Shown: positions 12,073-23,900 of the stretch, one piece after another
Numbering within the stretch: position 1 is the first letter of the stretch
How the letters are laid out: every line of letters starts with the position of its first letter
Source of the DNA: Absidia repens
Lineage: Eukaryota > Mucoromycota > Mucoromycetes > Mucorales > Cunninghamellaceae
Direction: 5' to 3'
Assembly: GCA_002105175.1 (NCBI GenBank)
Contig: MCGE01000008.1
Coordinates: forward strand, 1,849,451-1,913,450
Length of the DNA: 64,000 nucleotides
Program-made: the position numbers and the translations under genes
The notes under the pieces: generated by a model
The model's input: the letters and a program-made list of their open reading frames with translations, nothing else
What the model was told of the DNA's origin: nothing
The model's database searches: none

Positions 12073-15000
12073 CTAAACAAATCGCACCAAGTCCAATTCT
12101 TTTCGTAGTTGCACATTTTCCATCCGTAAGGCGCTATTTTCATTTCCTATCCGACAAAGTTGTTTTTCAAGTGACTCCTATTGATATGCAAAACAAAACA
12201 AAAAAAGTGTTAGTAAATGCAAATGCATAACATTCCAGTGGTCATGGTTTAAACTTACAATCATTGATGTCATGTCATCTTCATTTGCGGATGAGGAATA
12301 TAAGTGTTTTTGCTGATGAGATCGCCTATTTCATAAATATAAAAGGGGTAGGAATTAACATTTGCTTATTTCTTTTTATCACTCACTGCTCCCTCATTCT
12401 GATTTACTGTGATTGCATTGTTCCAAAGATGTCTTCGATAAGGTGCCTTTGTGCATCGTTATTTCGTATCAACTCTTTAAGATGAGACTGCAAGAGTGCT
12501 GTTGCGGCGGATGATGTTGTAGATTTGGATGCAGTGGCCGTGGCAGTCGCAGTGGAACAAGAGTGTGGCGGTGTGGTAGAATAGGAGGAGTTTGACGCAT
12601 CACTCGCATGATGTTGATGAGATCCCGACGACGCCATGGTGATCGAGTGGTGGATGCTGTTGTTGCTGCTGTTATGCAAAGGTAGTGAATTTGTTGGCGA
12701 AGGCAGTGACATGGCCGATGGATGATGTTCTAAACTGTTCCTTCCTGATGAAGAGGAATCAGGAATGCTGTTGACCGTTGTTGTTGCTGCCTTTGTTGTG
12801 AGTTCAAACCGACCGACTTTTCTTGGTTCGCATGATCCACCTGTACCACTGCTACTATTGCTGCTGCTGCTGCTACCTGTCATGTCCTTACTATCACAGG
12901 CGTGTTGATTACTGCTAGTTGGTGGAGTTGACGTTTTGATTGACGTCTCTTTTGCTGGTATTTCATTGGCTGACGTCGAAGATGAGCTTGTTGAGGAGAG
13001 TGAATCGTGTGCATGAAAATGAGATGATACCGATGTTGGAGGGAAAAGGGCATTGTTCGTCGCTGATAATGGAACCATGATGGGATCTTGTCCATGGTGT
13101 ACCTCAAATCTTGATCTTCGTTCGCCTAAAATCGAAATCATCAAAGAATAAATAAATACAACACAAATTGACGAGGGACCTCTTTTTTTTTTAAAAAAAA
13201 AAACAAAAAACAAAAAACTTGCCTGCACTTTCGCTGCTTTCTGTCTTTGTGAGGTGATAAATAGGGTATGCTTCATCATTGTTGGATACACGAGATGAAG
13301 ATTTGGCAGCACCAAAATTCTTCACTTTTCCATCTTGATAATCCTAATTCAGAAGGAGGAAAAAACAAATTCGTCAGTCCACATGCTTCTTCTTCTTCTT
13401 CTTCCTCTTCAAAAAAAAAAAAAAAGACTTACTGTGTCTTCACCATAAATAGGGTATTTCATTGAAGTTGAGGAAAAGTTGTCGATATTAGTTGCTTTTT
13501 TGGTGGAGCCGTCGGTAGTGGGGTCAGAATCAACTGATAAATTTGTACTAGGAGTAACGTCTTGAGTAAGAGATGGACCAGATGTTGCTGAATAAATTGG
13601 TTGAGATGACGACAAAGAGGTGGAAGGTTGAGGTGGGTTTCGTACAATGACATGACCGAAAGATATATGCCGCTTTGGTTTGGGTAAGGAAACAGGATCT
13701 CTAGGTGGTACGTAATCATGGTGGCAAGTTGGTGGAGAAGTGTCAATAATACCCATTTTGTTGTCATTGGTATTCAAACATTTGCTACTGGTATTTGTCG
13801 TATTGTTATTGATGTTTTTGTTCGAATAATCATACAAAGCGCCTGCATCATTCACCGATTTTAGGTAGTCATTGCCATTGCCGTTGTCATCGCCATCATC
13901 ATCGCCATTTTCACCATCATTGTCATTGTCGTTAAAGTCCCATTCGTCTGAAGTTGTGAACGAGCGCTGCCGTCGATGAACACCTTTTCGAGGCCGCCGT
14001 TCCAGTGGTGGTAAACCCAAAAGTATATTCTTGACCAAATAGTCCTTTTTTCGAGCTTGTTTGAAGAATGGGTGGAGCAATAGCTTTTCTGCAGTTGGCC
14101 TTGATTAAATAAATAAATAATGAGTATGTAAAATAAGCATAACATAGTATCCAGTTATATATTTATTACATACCTATTGGATGGATCCTTGCAGAGACAA
14201 AGATCAATCATATCCTTGAAGATTTTCGAGTATTTGTGTTTGGTGGTTTCCCGCATCAAAGTTGGTGGATCATTGGACAAGGTCATCAGGAGTACCTATT
14301 ATAAATAGAATAAATCATTTGGATTAAACAGAGAATCAGGAATATACAGCCTCTATCCATCAAGCATTTTTACCTTCAATGGAGGGAGTTTAGCAAATGG
14401 TGCTTGACCAGTAGCTAACTCGATAGCAGTGATCCCAAAACTCCAAATATCGGCCTTGTAGTCATATCCTGCCTGTTCCATCACCTCAGGTGCCATCCAG
14501 CATGGCTAAAACATGAAAAATAAAAATAAAAAAGTAAAAAAGTCATAATTTCGTTAGTTAGAAAGAATGATGTCATGAAAGTATCCCACTTTTTTTTTTT
14601 TTGCGTATGTGCGTCCACTTACAGTTCCAACGAATGTTTTTCTAAGGCCACGTTCACCATCCATAAGAGAACTTGAAACACCAAAATCACCCAATAAAAC
14701 AGATCCATCCTCATCCACCAGCAGATTTCCGGATTTTACGTCCCGATGAATATGTCCATTTTTGTGCAAGTAGCAGATGCCTTCTAAAGCTTGTTTCAAG
14801 ATGGTGGCAATACTGAGTTCATCCAAACCTTCAGGGAAAGCAGTTTTCATAATATCCAGACAGGAGCCACCAGCGAGATATGGAGTCACTATATACAGTT
14901 TTGATCCAGATACAAACGAGCTATAAACAGGCAAGATGTTTTCGTGTTTTGACAATGCCATCAATGCTGTTTCACGCTATACAATATATAGTAAAAATCC

Positions 15001-15525
15001 TGGTAAATGCAGTATAAACGAACCACATGGTACTTTTTTTCCTCTTCTTACCCTAAGTTCATCAATTTGGTTCCTTTCAAACATATCCAGATCAATCATT
15101 TTAATAGCAACACGAATATTTTGCGAGGTATCCAAGGCACTGTAAACTGCTGCTGATGATCCATAGCCTAGTTTTTTTTTTTTTTCATTAAGGTGTGTGA
15201 TGAGCAAATAGTCAATTTTGTAACATTGAATAAATGTTACATACTTACCAATAACCCCTTTAAGTTCATACTCGTCAATACTCTTGGTTACTTGAATATT
15301 GGAGGTAGAGGTCAGTCGTAGCCCCCGGTTGCTATTCCCATTCTTATCTGTCGTTGTTGTCACCATCTTGTTGGAGAGTTCTAAACCATTACCACTTGAG
15401 GAACGTTGACGCTGTTGTCCACTGAGAGAAGCATATCGTGAATTATTAGTAGTTAAAATTTCAGGCTCCTGTTGTTGCTGTCCAAAGTCAGAAGTGGGCG
15501 AAGAAGCCTCAATATCTTTTGTCAT
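12073..15525 (-). CDS. STE20-family FRAY (OSR1/SPAK-like) serine/threonine kinase
   Basis: Protein kinase of the germinal-centre-like FRAY branch, whose animal members relay osmotic and ion stress. Ten exons join in frame: 15525-15249, 15167-15052, 14976-14623, 14505-14374, 14295-14174, 14099-13433, 13343-13223, 13125-12408, 12325-12259, 12177-12073 (892 residues). The Gly loop [14 protein letters not shown] (about 115), HRD (about 210), DFG (about 228), [17 protein letters not shown] and [14 protein letters not shown] match OSR1/SPAK. The C-terminal half is Ser-rich, contains SRFEV and GRFEL, and ends with a short leucine/charged coiled-coil-like exon. The intron after exon 7 uses GC-AG. A simple reading would stop at 12404, but a GTAAAT donor before that stop opens two more in-frame exons. 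An ATG at 15564 is an alternative start. Confidence 0.88.
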
Positions 15526-16289
15526 CACTGGAATAATTCGTGAGCTGATAATAAGATGAATCAAAAAGAAGAAGGAGAAGTGGAAAAAAGGAAAAAGGGA
15601 AGAAAAAAAAAATAGGGAATAAAGTCTTTACATGACGTAGTATACAAATAAATAAATAAATAAAAAAAGAGGGAAGAAAATGCGTAGAAACAAAAAAATA
15701 AATCCTGAGACAGCCCTTTAGAGTTCATGCCCCCGCATATATCGGGGTTTAAACATTAGGCTGGTTGTCACATTCAAATTTCTCCAAGCGACTTTATATA
15801 TACCTAGTCTCTATGCCTGGAAAATTATTCTGTGTCAACATGTATACATTGAAAAAAGAGAAAAGAAAATGAACGCGGAAAATCACCTTGTTAACATTAA
15901 ATCACAAATTGAGCATTTAGGTCTCACGCAATGCTCTAATCTGACGCTACACTACCACCTATAGTTATGCCTCCAAATTGTTCTTTTGGATGGACGCTTG
16001 CATGATACGCACGCTCAAGTAGAGAACTAAACGTAAACAAGAAAACTTGATATTTATATAATCTTTCAATTGATGAATTGGGGCTCAAAAAGAATCAGAA
16101 GGTTTATAGAGTGTGCTAAAAAACAACCGTTTTTAGTATAATGCCGACCAGGTCATAATTCTCGTCAAAATATAAAATATACATCAACAATTCCCATTTT
16201 ATCCAACACCGTCGTCATGGGATCCCTAAATACTGGCAAAACACACTAAAAACAATAAAATCGTCTAACTAAATACCTTCCCTTCCCAA
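15526..16289. other. Intergenic upstream of the FRAY kinase
   Basis: AT-rich, with A-rich purine tracts near 15580-15690 (reverse complement of a CT tract, as expected for a minus-strand promoter). No gene or RNA recognised. Confidence 0.5.
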
Positions 16290-16905
16290 CAACACACGTC
16301 AAAAACATACTACAAGGCCTTTTTGGAAATGGAATGAAAAGTGTATATTATGTGACCAGAAGAATAGCCAACATTAATATAAAGAGATGATTGTAAAAAA
16401 GTGTCAAATATAAAAGTACAAGGCATATAAAACATGAGAAATACTATGAATGGATTTTTTTTTTTTGAAGCAGAACAACTGCAAGCACTAATCAAAAGCC
16501 GCAATGGTAATAAAATGGGATCTATTGCACAAGTAATAAAAGTAACTAATGGGTCATTTTTGATTGAAGCATTGTGAAAAGAGACATGATTTATTTAGTT
16601 GTAGATACAAACTATGGTCAAACTAAAACTAAACCAAGTTAAATGAAGACTCTGATAAGCCAACTAACTAATGGTGGTTTTAATTCCTGAATCCAATATG
16701 AAAGGGTTTCCTCATGCATGATGTAATCCTTTCTGTGAAAACGCTTCGAAGCTAATCCTGATACAAATCCAATGTTACCATAACATGAAAAAAGCTCAAT
16801 GACGAAGAAATAGAAAGAAGGCAAAAAAGAAAAATGGAAAAAAAACAGAGAGGGAAAAATAAAATCCACGTGGGCGGTATTTAAAATGGCTTGTGTGGTC
16901 TTTCG
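16290..16905 (-). repeat. Dispersed ~1-kb repeat, copy D
   Basis: Minus-strand copy. Its 5' block, CCGCCCACGTGG, is at about 16866-16877, read in reverse. The pyrimidine tract and core run down to about 16630 (reverse of TTAACTTGGTTTAG). The 3' part contains ACCCATTAGT, GCAATAGATC and TTTTGATTAGTG, homologous to copies A and C. More diverged than the others; no coding potential. Confidence 0.7.
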
Positions 16906-17545
16906 CTGATCTACCGTTGTGATCATTTCCCTTCATTTTAGCAATCCCCCCACCTCTCTCTGACACCTAGTGAATCAGTTTTTTTTTTCACGAGTACGGA
17001 ATGTTTATATAGAAAATGGCAACAATTGGTAAATTTTTACGTCATTGCTAAACTCTCACCATACATAGCTCTATAAGTTGTTTCTTTATTGCTAAACATT
17101 CAGTACAACTTTAAATGAGACGCATGCTTTTTTTTTTTGTTTTTTGATTGTTTCCTGTACGAAGCTGTAGCATTTGCCACTAAGCTATTTTGACCTCACT
17201 GACGCATGGTGCTTGCTACTACTGGATATAGTACAAAAAGGTATGTGTTTGTCGCGTCATCATGGTGAAACAGCAATTAAGTAACACCTTGTATGAGAGC
17301 GTGTGAGCTTTTTTTTTTTTCTTTAGTAGTAGAATGTTCGGTCCTGCGGCAAAGAAAGAGGATCATTTCGGCCTTACGCCGAATGAAAGGACTGGATATA
17401 TGATCGGATGTTAAAATCCATTCAATAAGTTGAAATGGTGGGTGGCTTCCTGCTGCGGCGGAGAACCATTTCATTTAAATAAAAGTTTTTTTTTCTATTT
17501 CCCATTCTTTTTTATTACTTTTTATCCACGTTTCAATATTATTAA
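16906..17545. other. Intergenic upstream of eIF6
   Basis: AT-rich with several T-runs (16980, 17129, 17309, 17487). I see no gene. The short minus-strand ORF near 17277-17474 has no recognisable features. Confidence 0.5.
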
Positions 17546-18600
17546 ATGGCTGTCCGTAAGTTTTTTCTAAATATCAAATAAGTAGGATATGAAGCCTATT
17601 GGTATACATATTTGTTGATCTCCCTTATTTACTGTCTTTCTTTTTTTAACAGGTGCACAATTCGAAAATAGCAACGAAATCGGTGTGTTCTCCCGTTTGA
17701 CCAACTCTTACTGTTTGGTTGCTCTTGGTGGATCCGAAAACTTCTACAGGTAATATAATAAAGAAAATGGCGCCCATGCAGTTTATGTTTCATGAAAAAC
17801 TTCTGAGCTGATTGGGCTTACCAACATCTTTTTTTTTCTTTTTTCTTTTTTTGCAATCCATTTTAGTGTATTCGAAGGAGAATTGGGTGACGTTATTCCT
17901 GTCGTACACACTTCTATTGCGGGCACTCGTATTGTGGGTCGCTTGACTGCTGGCAACAAGAATGGTTTACTTGTGCCCTCCACCACCACTGACCAAGAAC
18001 TTCAACATCTTCGCAATTGTTTGCCCGACAAGGTCCATGTTCAACGTGTAGAAGAACGTTTATCGGCTTTGGGAAATGTGATTGCGTGTAATGATTATGT
18101 TGCTCTTGTTCATCCCGATATCGATAGAGTAAGTAAAGGGAATGAGTATTGAATTTTGAGAGGTGGGGTGACGGCCAAAAATACTGATATATTGATACCG
18201 TTTGCTCCTTTTTTTTTTTTAACTTGAACAGGAAACCGAAGAAATCATTGCTGACAGTCTTCAAGTGGAAGTATTCCGTCAAACAGTGGCAGATAATGTA
18301 TTGGTGGGATCTTACTGTGCTTTGAGCAACCAAGGTGGATTGGTACATCCTCGTACTTCTATTCAAGATCAAGATGAATTATCTTCCTTATTGCAAATTC
18401 CTTTGGTCGCTGGTACAGTGAACCGTGGTTCCGATGTAATTGGTGCCGGTGCTGTGGTGAACGATTGGTGTGCTTTTGCAGGTATGGATACTACCTCAAC
18501 AGAACTCAGTGTGATGGAAAGTATCTTCAGATTACAAGATGCTCAACCAACTGCTATTGTCAATGAATTGCGTGATACCTTGGTCGACACCTACTCATAG
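17546..18600 (+). CDS. TIF6: Eukaryotic translation initiation factor 6 (60S anti-association factor)
   Basis: eIF6 is needed for 60S ribosomal subunit biogenesis in the nucleolus and blocks premature joining of 40S and 60S subunits in the cytoplasm. Four exons (17546-17555, 17653-17749, 17867-18128, 18232-18600) join in frame, giving 245 residues, exactly the usual size. The first exon is only 10 nt (MAV plus one base). [15 protein letters not shown], the repeated pentein-fold elements ([55 protein letters not shown]) and NDWCAFAG are diagnostic. A poly(A)-like ATAATAAA lies near 18815. Confidence 0.97.
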
Positions 18601-19137
18601 ATTATTTTCCCTCCATCCCTTCCTCCTTCCTTGCGTTCCCTTCGCTTCCCTTCATCATAGCTTTTTGTTTTGTTTTGTTTTAATCATGATTTATATTTTA
18701 TTTTATTTTTATCATCCGCATCATTCTTTTATTTACACATCTCATATTGATCATTTATCGTGCTTCTTGTCTACTATCCTTAAGGTTGGACAATTACTTT
18801 TTTTTTTCTTTTGTATAATAAACTTTGATTCTTTATTGATCGTATATTGATTGGGTCTTCTTGATGATGATGCTTTAGTGTGTGTGTATATATGGTATTG
18901 TATATATCCAATGATGGCATAAAGGATATTGGCATGGATATAATGTGTGGACCCATTTTTTAAAATTATGGAAAGGCATGACTTTTCCTCTTGGTGGCTT
19001 GAGTTTCAGGTCTGGCAAAATGATACTAGTCGGATCGGAATTAAAATTTATAGAAAGTCAAAAAAAGACTAAAGTGGGAGGGGTGTCAAGAATAAAAACA
19101 AGTTTCTCTTCTCTTTCTTTCCTAAACTCAATCGATC
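18601..19137. other. Intergenic: eIF6 3' flank and Tim8 promoter
   Basis: C/T-rich 3' flank with AATAAA near 18818, then a spacer and a CT tract (about 19100-19125) before the Tim8 start. No other gene. Confidence 0.6.
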
Positions 19138-19672
19138 ATGTCTCAACAACCCCAATTCAGTGAAAACGACCAACGTGAACTCGCTCAGGTAATATAAACT
19201 ACTTTAAAAAAAGGACCCGATACACGGTGGATATATACATTCATGTCAACACCAATGACCGAGACGCATAGAAACAATCGTTGATATATATATATTACAT
19301 TGGGATGGGGGTCTGTACGGAAAGCGAATAAATTAATGATATTAACCGGGTATTTTTCTTCTAGTTCCTCGAAGCCGAAAACGCCAAAGCTCGTATTCAA
19401 CAAACTGTGCACACTTTGACCGATAGCTGCTGGGTAAAGGATCATATATATATATATTATTCACACTTTGGAAATATACAAATTCAGCAGTATACTGATC
19501 AAAAAAAAATATGGATACTTTTTATTTTATTTAGGACAAGTGTATCTCCAAGGTTAACAACAAGTTGGATCGTAGTGAAGAAGCTTGCTTGTCTAACTGT
19601 GTCGAACGTTTCTTGGATACTAGCTTGTTTATTGTCAAGCGTCTCGAAGACTTGCGTGGTTCTGGTATGTAA
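19138..19672 (+). CDS. TIM8: Mitochondrial intermembrane-space chaperone Tim8
   Basis: Small Tim protein that escorts hydrophobic precursors across the intermembrane space, usually as a hexamer with Tim13. Three exons (19138-19188, 19365-19433, 19535-19672) join in frame, giving 85 residues. The twin CX3C motifs are present as CWDKC and CLSNC, and the second exon junction splits the first motif. FLEAENAKARIQQTVHTLTD and CVERFLDTSLFIVKRLE are Tim8-like rather than Tim9/10/13-like. Transcribed towards the minus-strand REX1-B gene. Confidence 0.93.
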
Positions 19673-20038
19673 AGCAACAACTATCGGGCTACATAAAATA
19701 CAACACTATCAACAATATCACATCGAATCCCCTATCTTCCCTTCTCCATATCTTTTTTCTACTGTTCCGCCATTTAGTTATTACATAGTTTTTACATAGA
19801 CTTCCATAAAACAATCCCCTACAACCCCCATTTTATATTTTGTTTTTAACGTTATGTTTATTAAAAGACAATAAAAAATATATTTTGTACATTTTCAAAC
19901 AACTATACTACTTGTAACGGGTGTGCGTGTGCGGATGTGGATGTGCGGATATGGATGTGGGTGTGAGTGTTTAAAACTATCTACAATAATAACTATAAAT
20001 CTAAATTCTATGCATCCATCCAGTGTGTATATGTCCGT
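19673..20038. other. Convergent spacer between Tim8 and REX1-B genes
   Basis: Short AT-rich spacer with AATAAAAAATA near 19870 (plus strand) and GT-rich sequence at 19917-19970. This is the one convergent gene pair of the window without a copy of the ~1-kb repeat. Confidence 0.55.
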
Positions 20039-20741
20039 CTAGTTGTCACTTGTTGCATAGGCCAAATCCGTGATTTCTTGTCGTATTTCGTCCCATGTTT
20101 CTTGAATTTCATCAAGGGTTTCTTCCAAGCTGGAAAAAGAAGGAAGACGGGATAAAATTACAGGTTAGGTACGGTTCAATTATGTTTTGTGTAAACGGGA
20201 CAATGTGGGTTTACCTTTGCTTTGTATCCCGAATGGTTGTATCATAATCCTTTTCTCCTTTCTTGGATTCAATGGTATAGATTTGCAACTGAGCCGTCTA
20301 TAAAAATATATAATAAAAAAGGACGGGGACGATGGTATATTAGTTATACCAGAACCTTTAGTGTTTTGTATTGCGTACGACTTACGTGAGTCAACTTTGC
20401 CTTTTCAGCTTCCTGTAAACGTCGAATCAAGCGTGAGAGATCGGGTCGCTGGCAAATATCTGTAAGTTCCTTTTCCACAGACTGGATTTCCAACGAGACT
20501 TCTTGAAACCCTTCAGTGACGATCTTGCATATAGAGTAGTATTGTTCGGGTGGGCATTTATCGTTCAGATAATCTTGGTATGCACTACAAATAAAGGGAT
20601 TTGAGTTGATTTTGCTGTGTAGTCTTCAGTATTTTTCCACATTACTTACTCGTCGAATTCTTGATACAATGCAATACGAGTTTCCTGCGATTTTGATAGC
20701 GATTGTAAGCGTGATAATGCATTGGGTACTGTTTCTGTCAT
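20039..20741 (-). CDS. REX1-B domain protein (DNA-repair REX1-B family)
   Basis: Homologue of algal REX1-B/human REX1BD, a small family named for an algal excision-repair phenotype; the biochemical role is not established. Four minus-strand exons (20741-20650, 20584-20386, 20297-20215, 20129-20039) join in frame, giving 154 residues. RIALYQEFDEAYQDYL, YYSICKIVTEGFQEVSLEI, RPDLSRLIRRLQEAEKAKL and the following helix resemble the family core (arrangement of LYxxFdEa, VTxGF and RPDLxxLlRxLQexE). Predominantly helical and charged. The reading requires splicing of short exons, so the gene is easily missed. Confidence 0.75.
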
Positions 20742-21366
20742 GTCGAGTACTTTTAGGTGTAGAAGAGAAGAAAAAAAAATACCGTACCGCGCGTCCTAGA
20801 TTTTTTTCAGCAGACGGTGGTTGAAATCCATAATAGAAAATCCTACGTCGATCCCAAAATAGGAAAAAAGGTCAATATCGAGGGATCCTAGATCACTAAT
20901 GCATCGCCAAAAAACCGAAGGCGAAACATAAAAAAAAATATTGGTGATTTCATGGTGATTATATTGTGCTCATTAGATCAATAAACACTAGGATATTTGG
21001 CTCATCAAATTTGAAACACTAAAAGGACCTTGAGTATGGTCAATATGGTGCGTTCAATAAAACCGCATTATGAAAAAAAAAGAAGGCGCAAGCAAAATGC
21101 CAAGGGTACTGTATCGATTTTACTGTACTTGGCAATAAAATTTTCAAGTACTTATGATAATATGATAGGACATCAACTCTTGGCCGGCTAAACACACACA
21201 CACACACAAATAATAAAAATAAAAAATAAAAATAAAATAAAATAGAAAGCGATATAAATTTCAATGGAATCACAACATTATCATATGTAAAAAGGAAACT
21301 AATGAAAGGAGGAATCTTTATTTCAAATAAGATATATACAGTAAAATAATACATACTATACTAGTA
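20742..21366. other. Intergenic: REX1-B promoter and MFS 3' flank
   Basis: AT-rich. Contains a short (CA)n (21192-21208) and AAATAAAA-rich stretches. No gene is seen. Confidence 0.5.
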
Positions 21367-23139
21367 CTATATTTCTATTGTTCTTTTTCCATTGGGAATA
21401 AATGTCCAGATCACTAAAAGCAAACATAACACAAGTCAGTAATTACGATTGAGTGATTTTCTAGGGATTGGTTAGGAACTATCTTACCTTGCATCATCAC
21501 AGCGCAAGCAAACCAGGCTAAAGGCATATAAATAATCCCAAGATAACCTACAAAAATTCAATGATAAATGAACAGATAATCAGACATGATAGTAGAGCCC
21601 CTTGCGAGTATATTGATGTCGTAGATTTTGTCTTGTCTTTTTTACCTGCTATTTGACGGGCCAAAAATGGGAAGAAGGCTGCGCCGCCCGCAACAAACCT
21701 ATCATAGACAATAACAGTAATAAAAAATGAGGACCGAATTAACAGGATAGCTTTGTTGTATTGTAAATAGAAATAAATGACTTACGCAGACATGAAGCCA
21801 ATAGCAGTAGGATGCATAGTTGGGAGAACCTTAGAAGCCAAAGAGACAAACATGGGACCAATAAAGAAGCCAACAAGAAAAATGAAGATAGAATCTATCC
21901 AGACATTAGGAGTGACATATACCAAAAGCAAAAGCACTGCGGAAATGATAGTAAAAAGCGAGATCATTTTCATTTCCCCGTACTTGCCGGTAAAGTATCC
22001 CAATACCATCCGACCGATAGCCAGAACAGCCCAGTAAGCAGAAATGACTTGACCCATATCGATTTTATCCCCGTGCATCCCCTCTGTCAAATAGGAATAA
22101 CCCCAGCCTCCTACACAGACTTCTACACCAGCGTATCTATATTTGGTAATTGTAAAGTTAAAATAAAAAAAAAATGAGAAAGATTGCATAATATTCATTT
22201 GTTGTTGGTTCCTTTTTTTTTTTTTTTTCCTTACGTGAGAATATAAAATGCTCCGAGTAGGGTCATGCGATTCAATATAGCATTGCGGCGTAGAGTACTG
22301 GCATCTTCATCCGCGGTGTGTTGGTGCTGATCATGAGTTGAAGAGTCACCATCTAAATCAACATTTCGGAAACCCACACTAATCAAGATAAAATTGATGA
22401 TGGCGATAACGAGCAAAAACACATAGATACCTTGCCACGATATGTTATGGGCTAACAAGAACGTGCCAACTAAAGGAGAAATCATGGCACCCACACCGTA
22501 GATAGCTATTTCAAAGAGAATACAGTACAGATTAGATCCTATCATAAGGTATTTTATTTATTATTTTCATTACCATGAAGAATGTTTAACATCAAGGTTG
22601 CCATAGGTACATTTGCGACATAAACGTTAACAGCACCATCCATCAAACCTACACCACTACCTTGGATCATCATGCATAGGCACATAATAGGGAACATGAG
22701 ACCTTGAATAAGAATCACGTAAGCCACAGTGATAGCAGCAGCACCCAGATAAATTGTTTTTAGTTGACCAAGCTTGTGCACTAGATAACCATTACATAAG
22801 GCTGCAATAAAGAAACCAGCAGCGTTGCACAATAAGAGAAGGGACACAGTAGAGTTGGATATTTCGTAGTAGTCTTTAAGTCGTGGGATGATCTAGTAGA
22901 ATTTGCATCAAAGGTAAATAATCAGATCAAGAGTTTGTAGACTTTTGCAAAACGGATATCGTTTTACGTACAATACCCAAATTACCATCATTCAAACCAG
23001 CGATAAGGGCAATAAAGTTGGAGGCAACCAAGGGACGAATATTTGGTTGTAAATCCTTCCAAGTATCACCACAACGGGTTGAAGAAAAGTCCAGTAGAGC
23101 AGTACTCTCATCAGTTTGGGTATGAGACTCGTTCACCAT
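21367..23139 (-). CDS. Major facilitator superfamily transporter (Bsc6-like)
   Basis: Twelve-helix-type MFS permease of unknown substrate. Seven exons (23139-22972, 22892-22574, 22505-22235, 22136-21786, 21698-21646, 21547-21488, 21413-21367) join in frame, giving 422 residues. A short acidic N-terminus precedes the first membrane segment (NIRPLVASNFIALIAGLNDG). Further segments include LLLLCNAAGFFIAALCNGYL, the MFS-like loop LVHKLGQLKT, VISAYWAVLAIGRMVLGYF with loop GKYGE, and FIFLVGFFIGPMFVSL. The sequence style resembles the fungal Bsc6/FucP-like group, which carries no well-defined substrate. The last exon adds a short soluble tail. Confidence 0.85.
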
Positions 23140-23900
23140 ATAAAAAAAAAAAAGGGGGAGCGGCGGGTAAAGAGAGAGGAGAATAGGTAAAAAAAAAAAA
23201 AAAAAAAAAAAAAGGCAGGGTCATACAAATAAATAAAGTTTAAGGCTACGTATGTATGACAGTAAAGGTGAAAAGGATCAAGGCTACGTAGTTGTGGTTG
23301 CTTTTTGGCTGTACTGTACATACTGTATGTATGAGGGATAGAAAAAAACAACAACACATGGATATACTATCGACAAAGCATCTCATATGAAAGACAATGT
23401 AAAAACAAAAAAGGCAAGACGTGCTGTATTTTATTCAGGTCTATCACAAATACAGGCCATTAAAACTAAACTATACTATTCTACATACTGATAATACTAT
23501 GAGACATACATATTTAAATGTGAGGCTGCTATGGTGTATGTAATTGTGTGGTTATCCCTCTGTAGAATAAGTATAATGTCGGACAAAATAGTCTAATAAA
23601 AGAGGGCAAGGTATCCTACGATTAGTGACAAATATTCTACCTACGGTGAGGGTGGCTAACCAAACTATATACGCCGATTTACCTCGTCCTGTCTCCAATG
23701 ACACTAAAAGAAGAGAATACATATCCATTCGACTGATGTCGAATGGCGGACGTTACTGCCATGAGAAAAGAACCACAGATTTTATGATGTTGTCAGATAT
23801 TGATTGTTGTAAAAAAAGAAAAGATTTTTGTCTTTTTTTGTATCCACCAAAAATAATAATAATCGCAAACAAATAGTCTCACCAGAGGCCAAAAAATGGT
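23140..23900. other. Intergenic upstream of the MFS gene
   Basis: A-rich tracts at 23141-23153 and 23190-23212 are the CT/T side of the minus-strand promoter. The plus ORF at 23625-23876 has no domain character and overlaps the edge of repeat copy B. Nothing else recognised. Confidence 0.5.

Noticed and set aside
12404..13315. Stop at 12404 as the natural end of the FRAY kinase
   Set aside because: A GTAAAT donor directly before the stop and two further in-frame exons with good splice sites give a longer, coherent C-terminus.
23625..23876. Plus-strand ORF beginning MTNILPTVRVAN
   Set aside because: No splice partners, no domain and composition like the surrounding intergenic DNA; it runs up to the repeat border.
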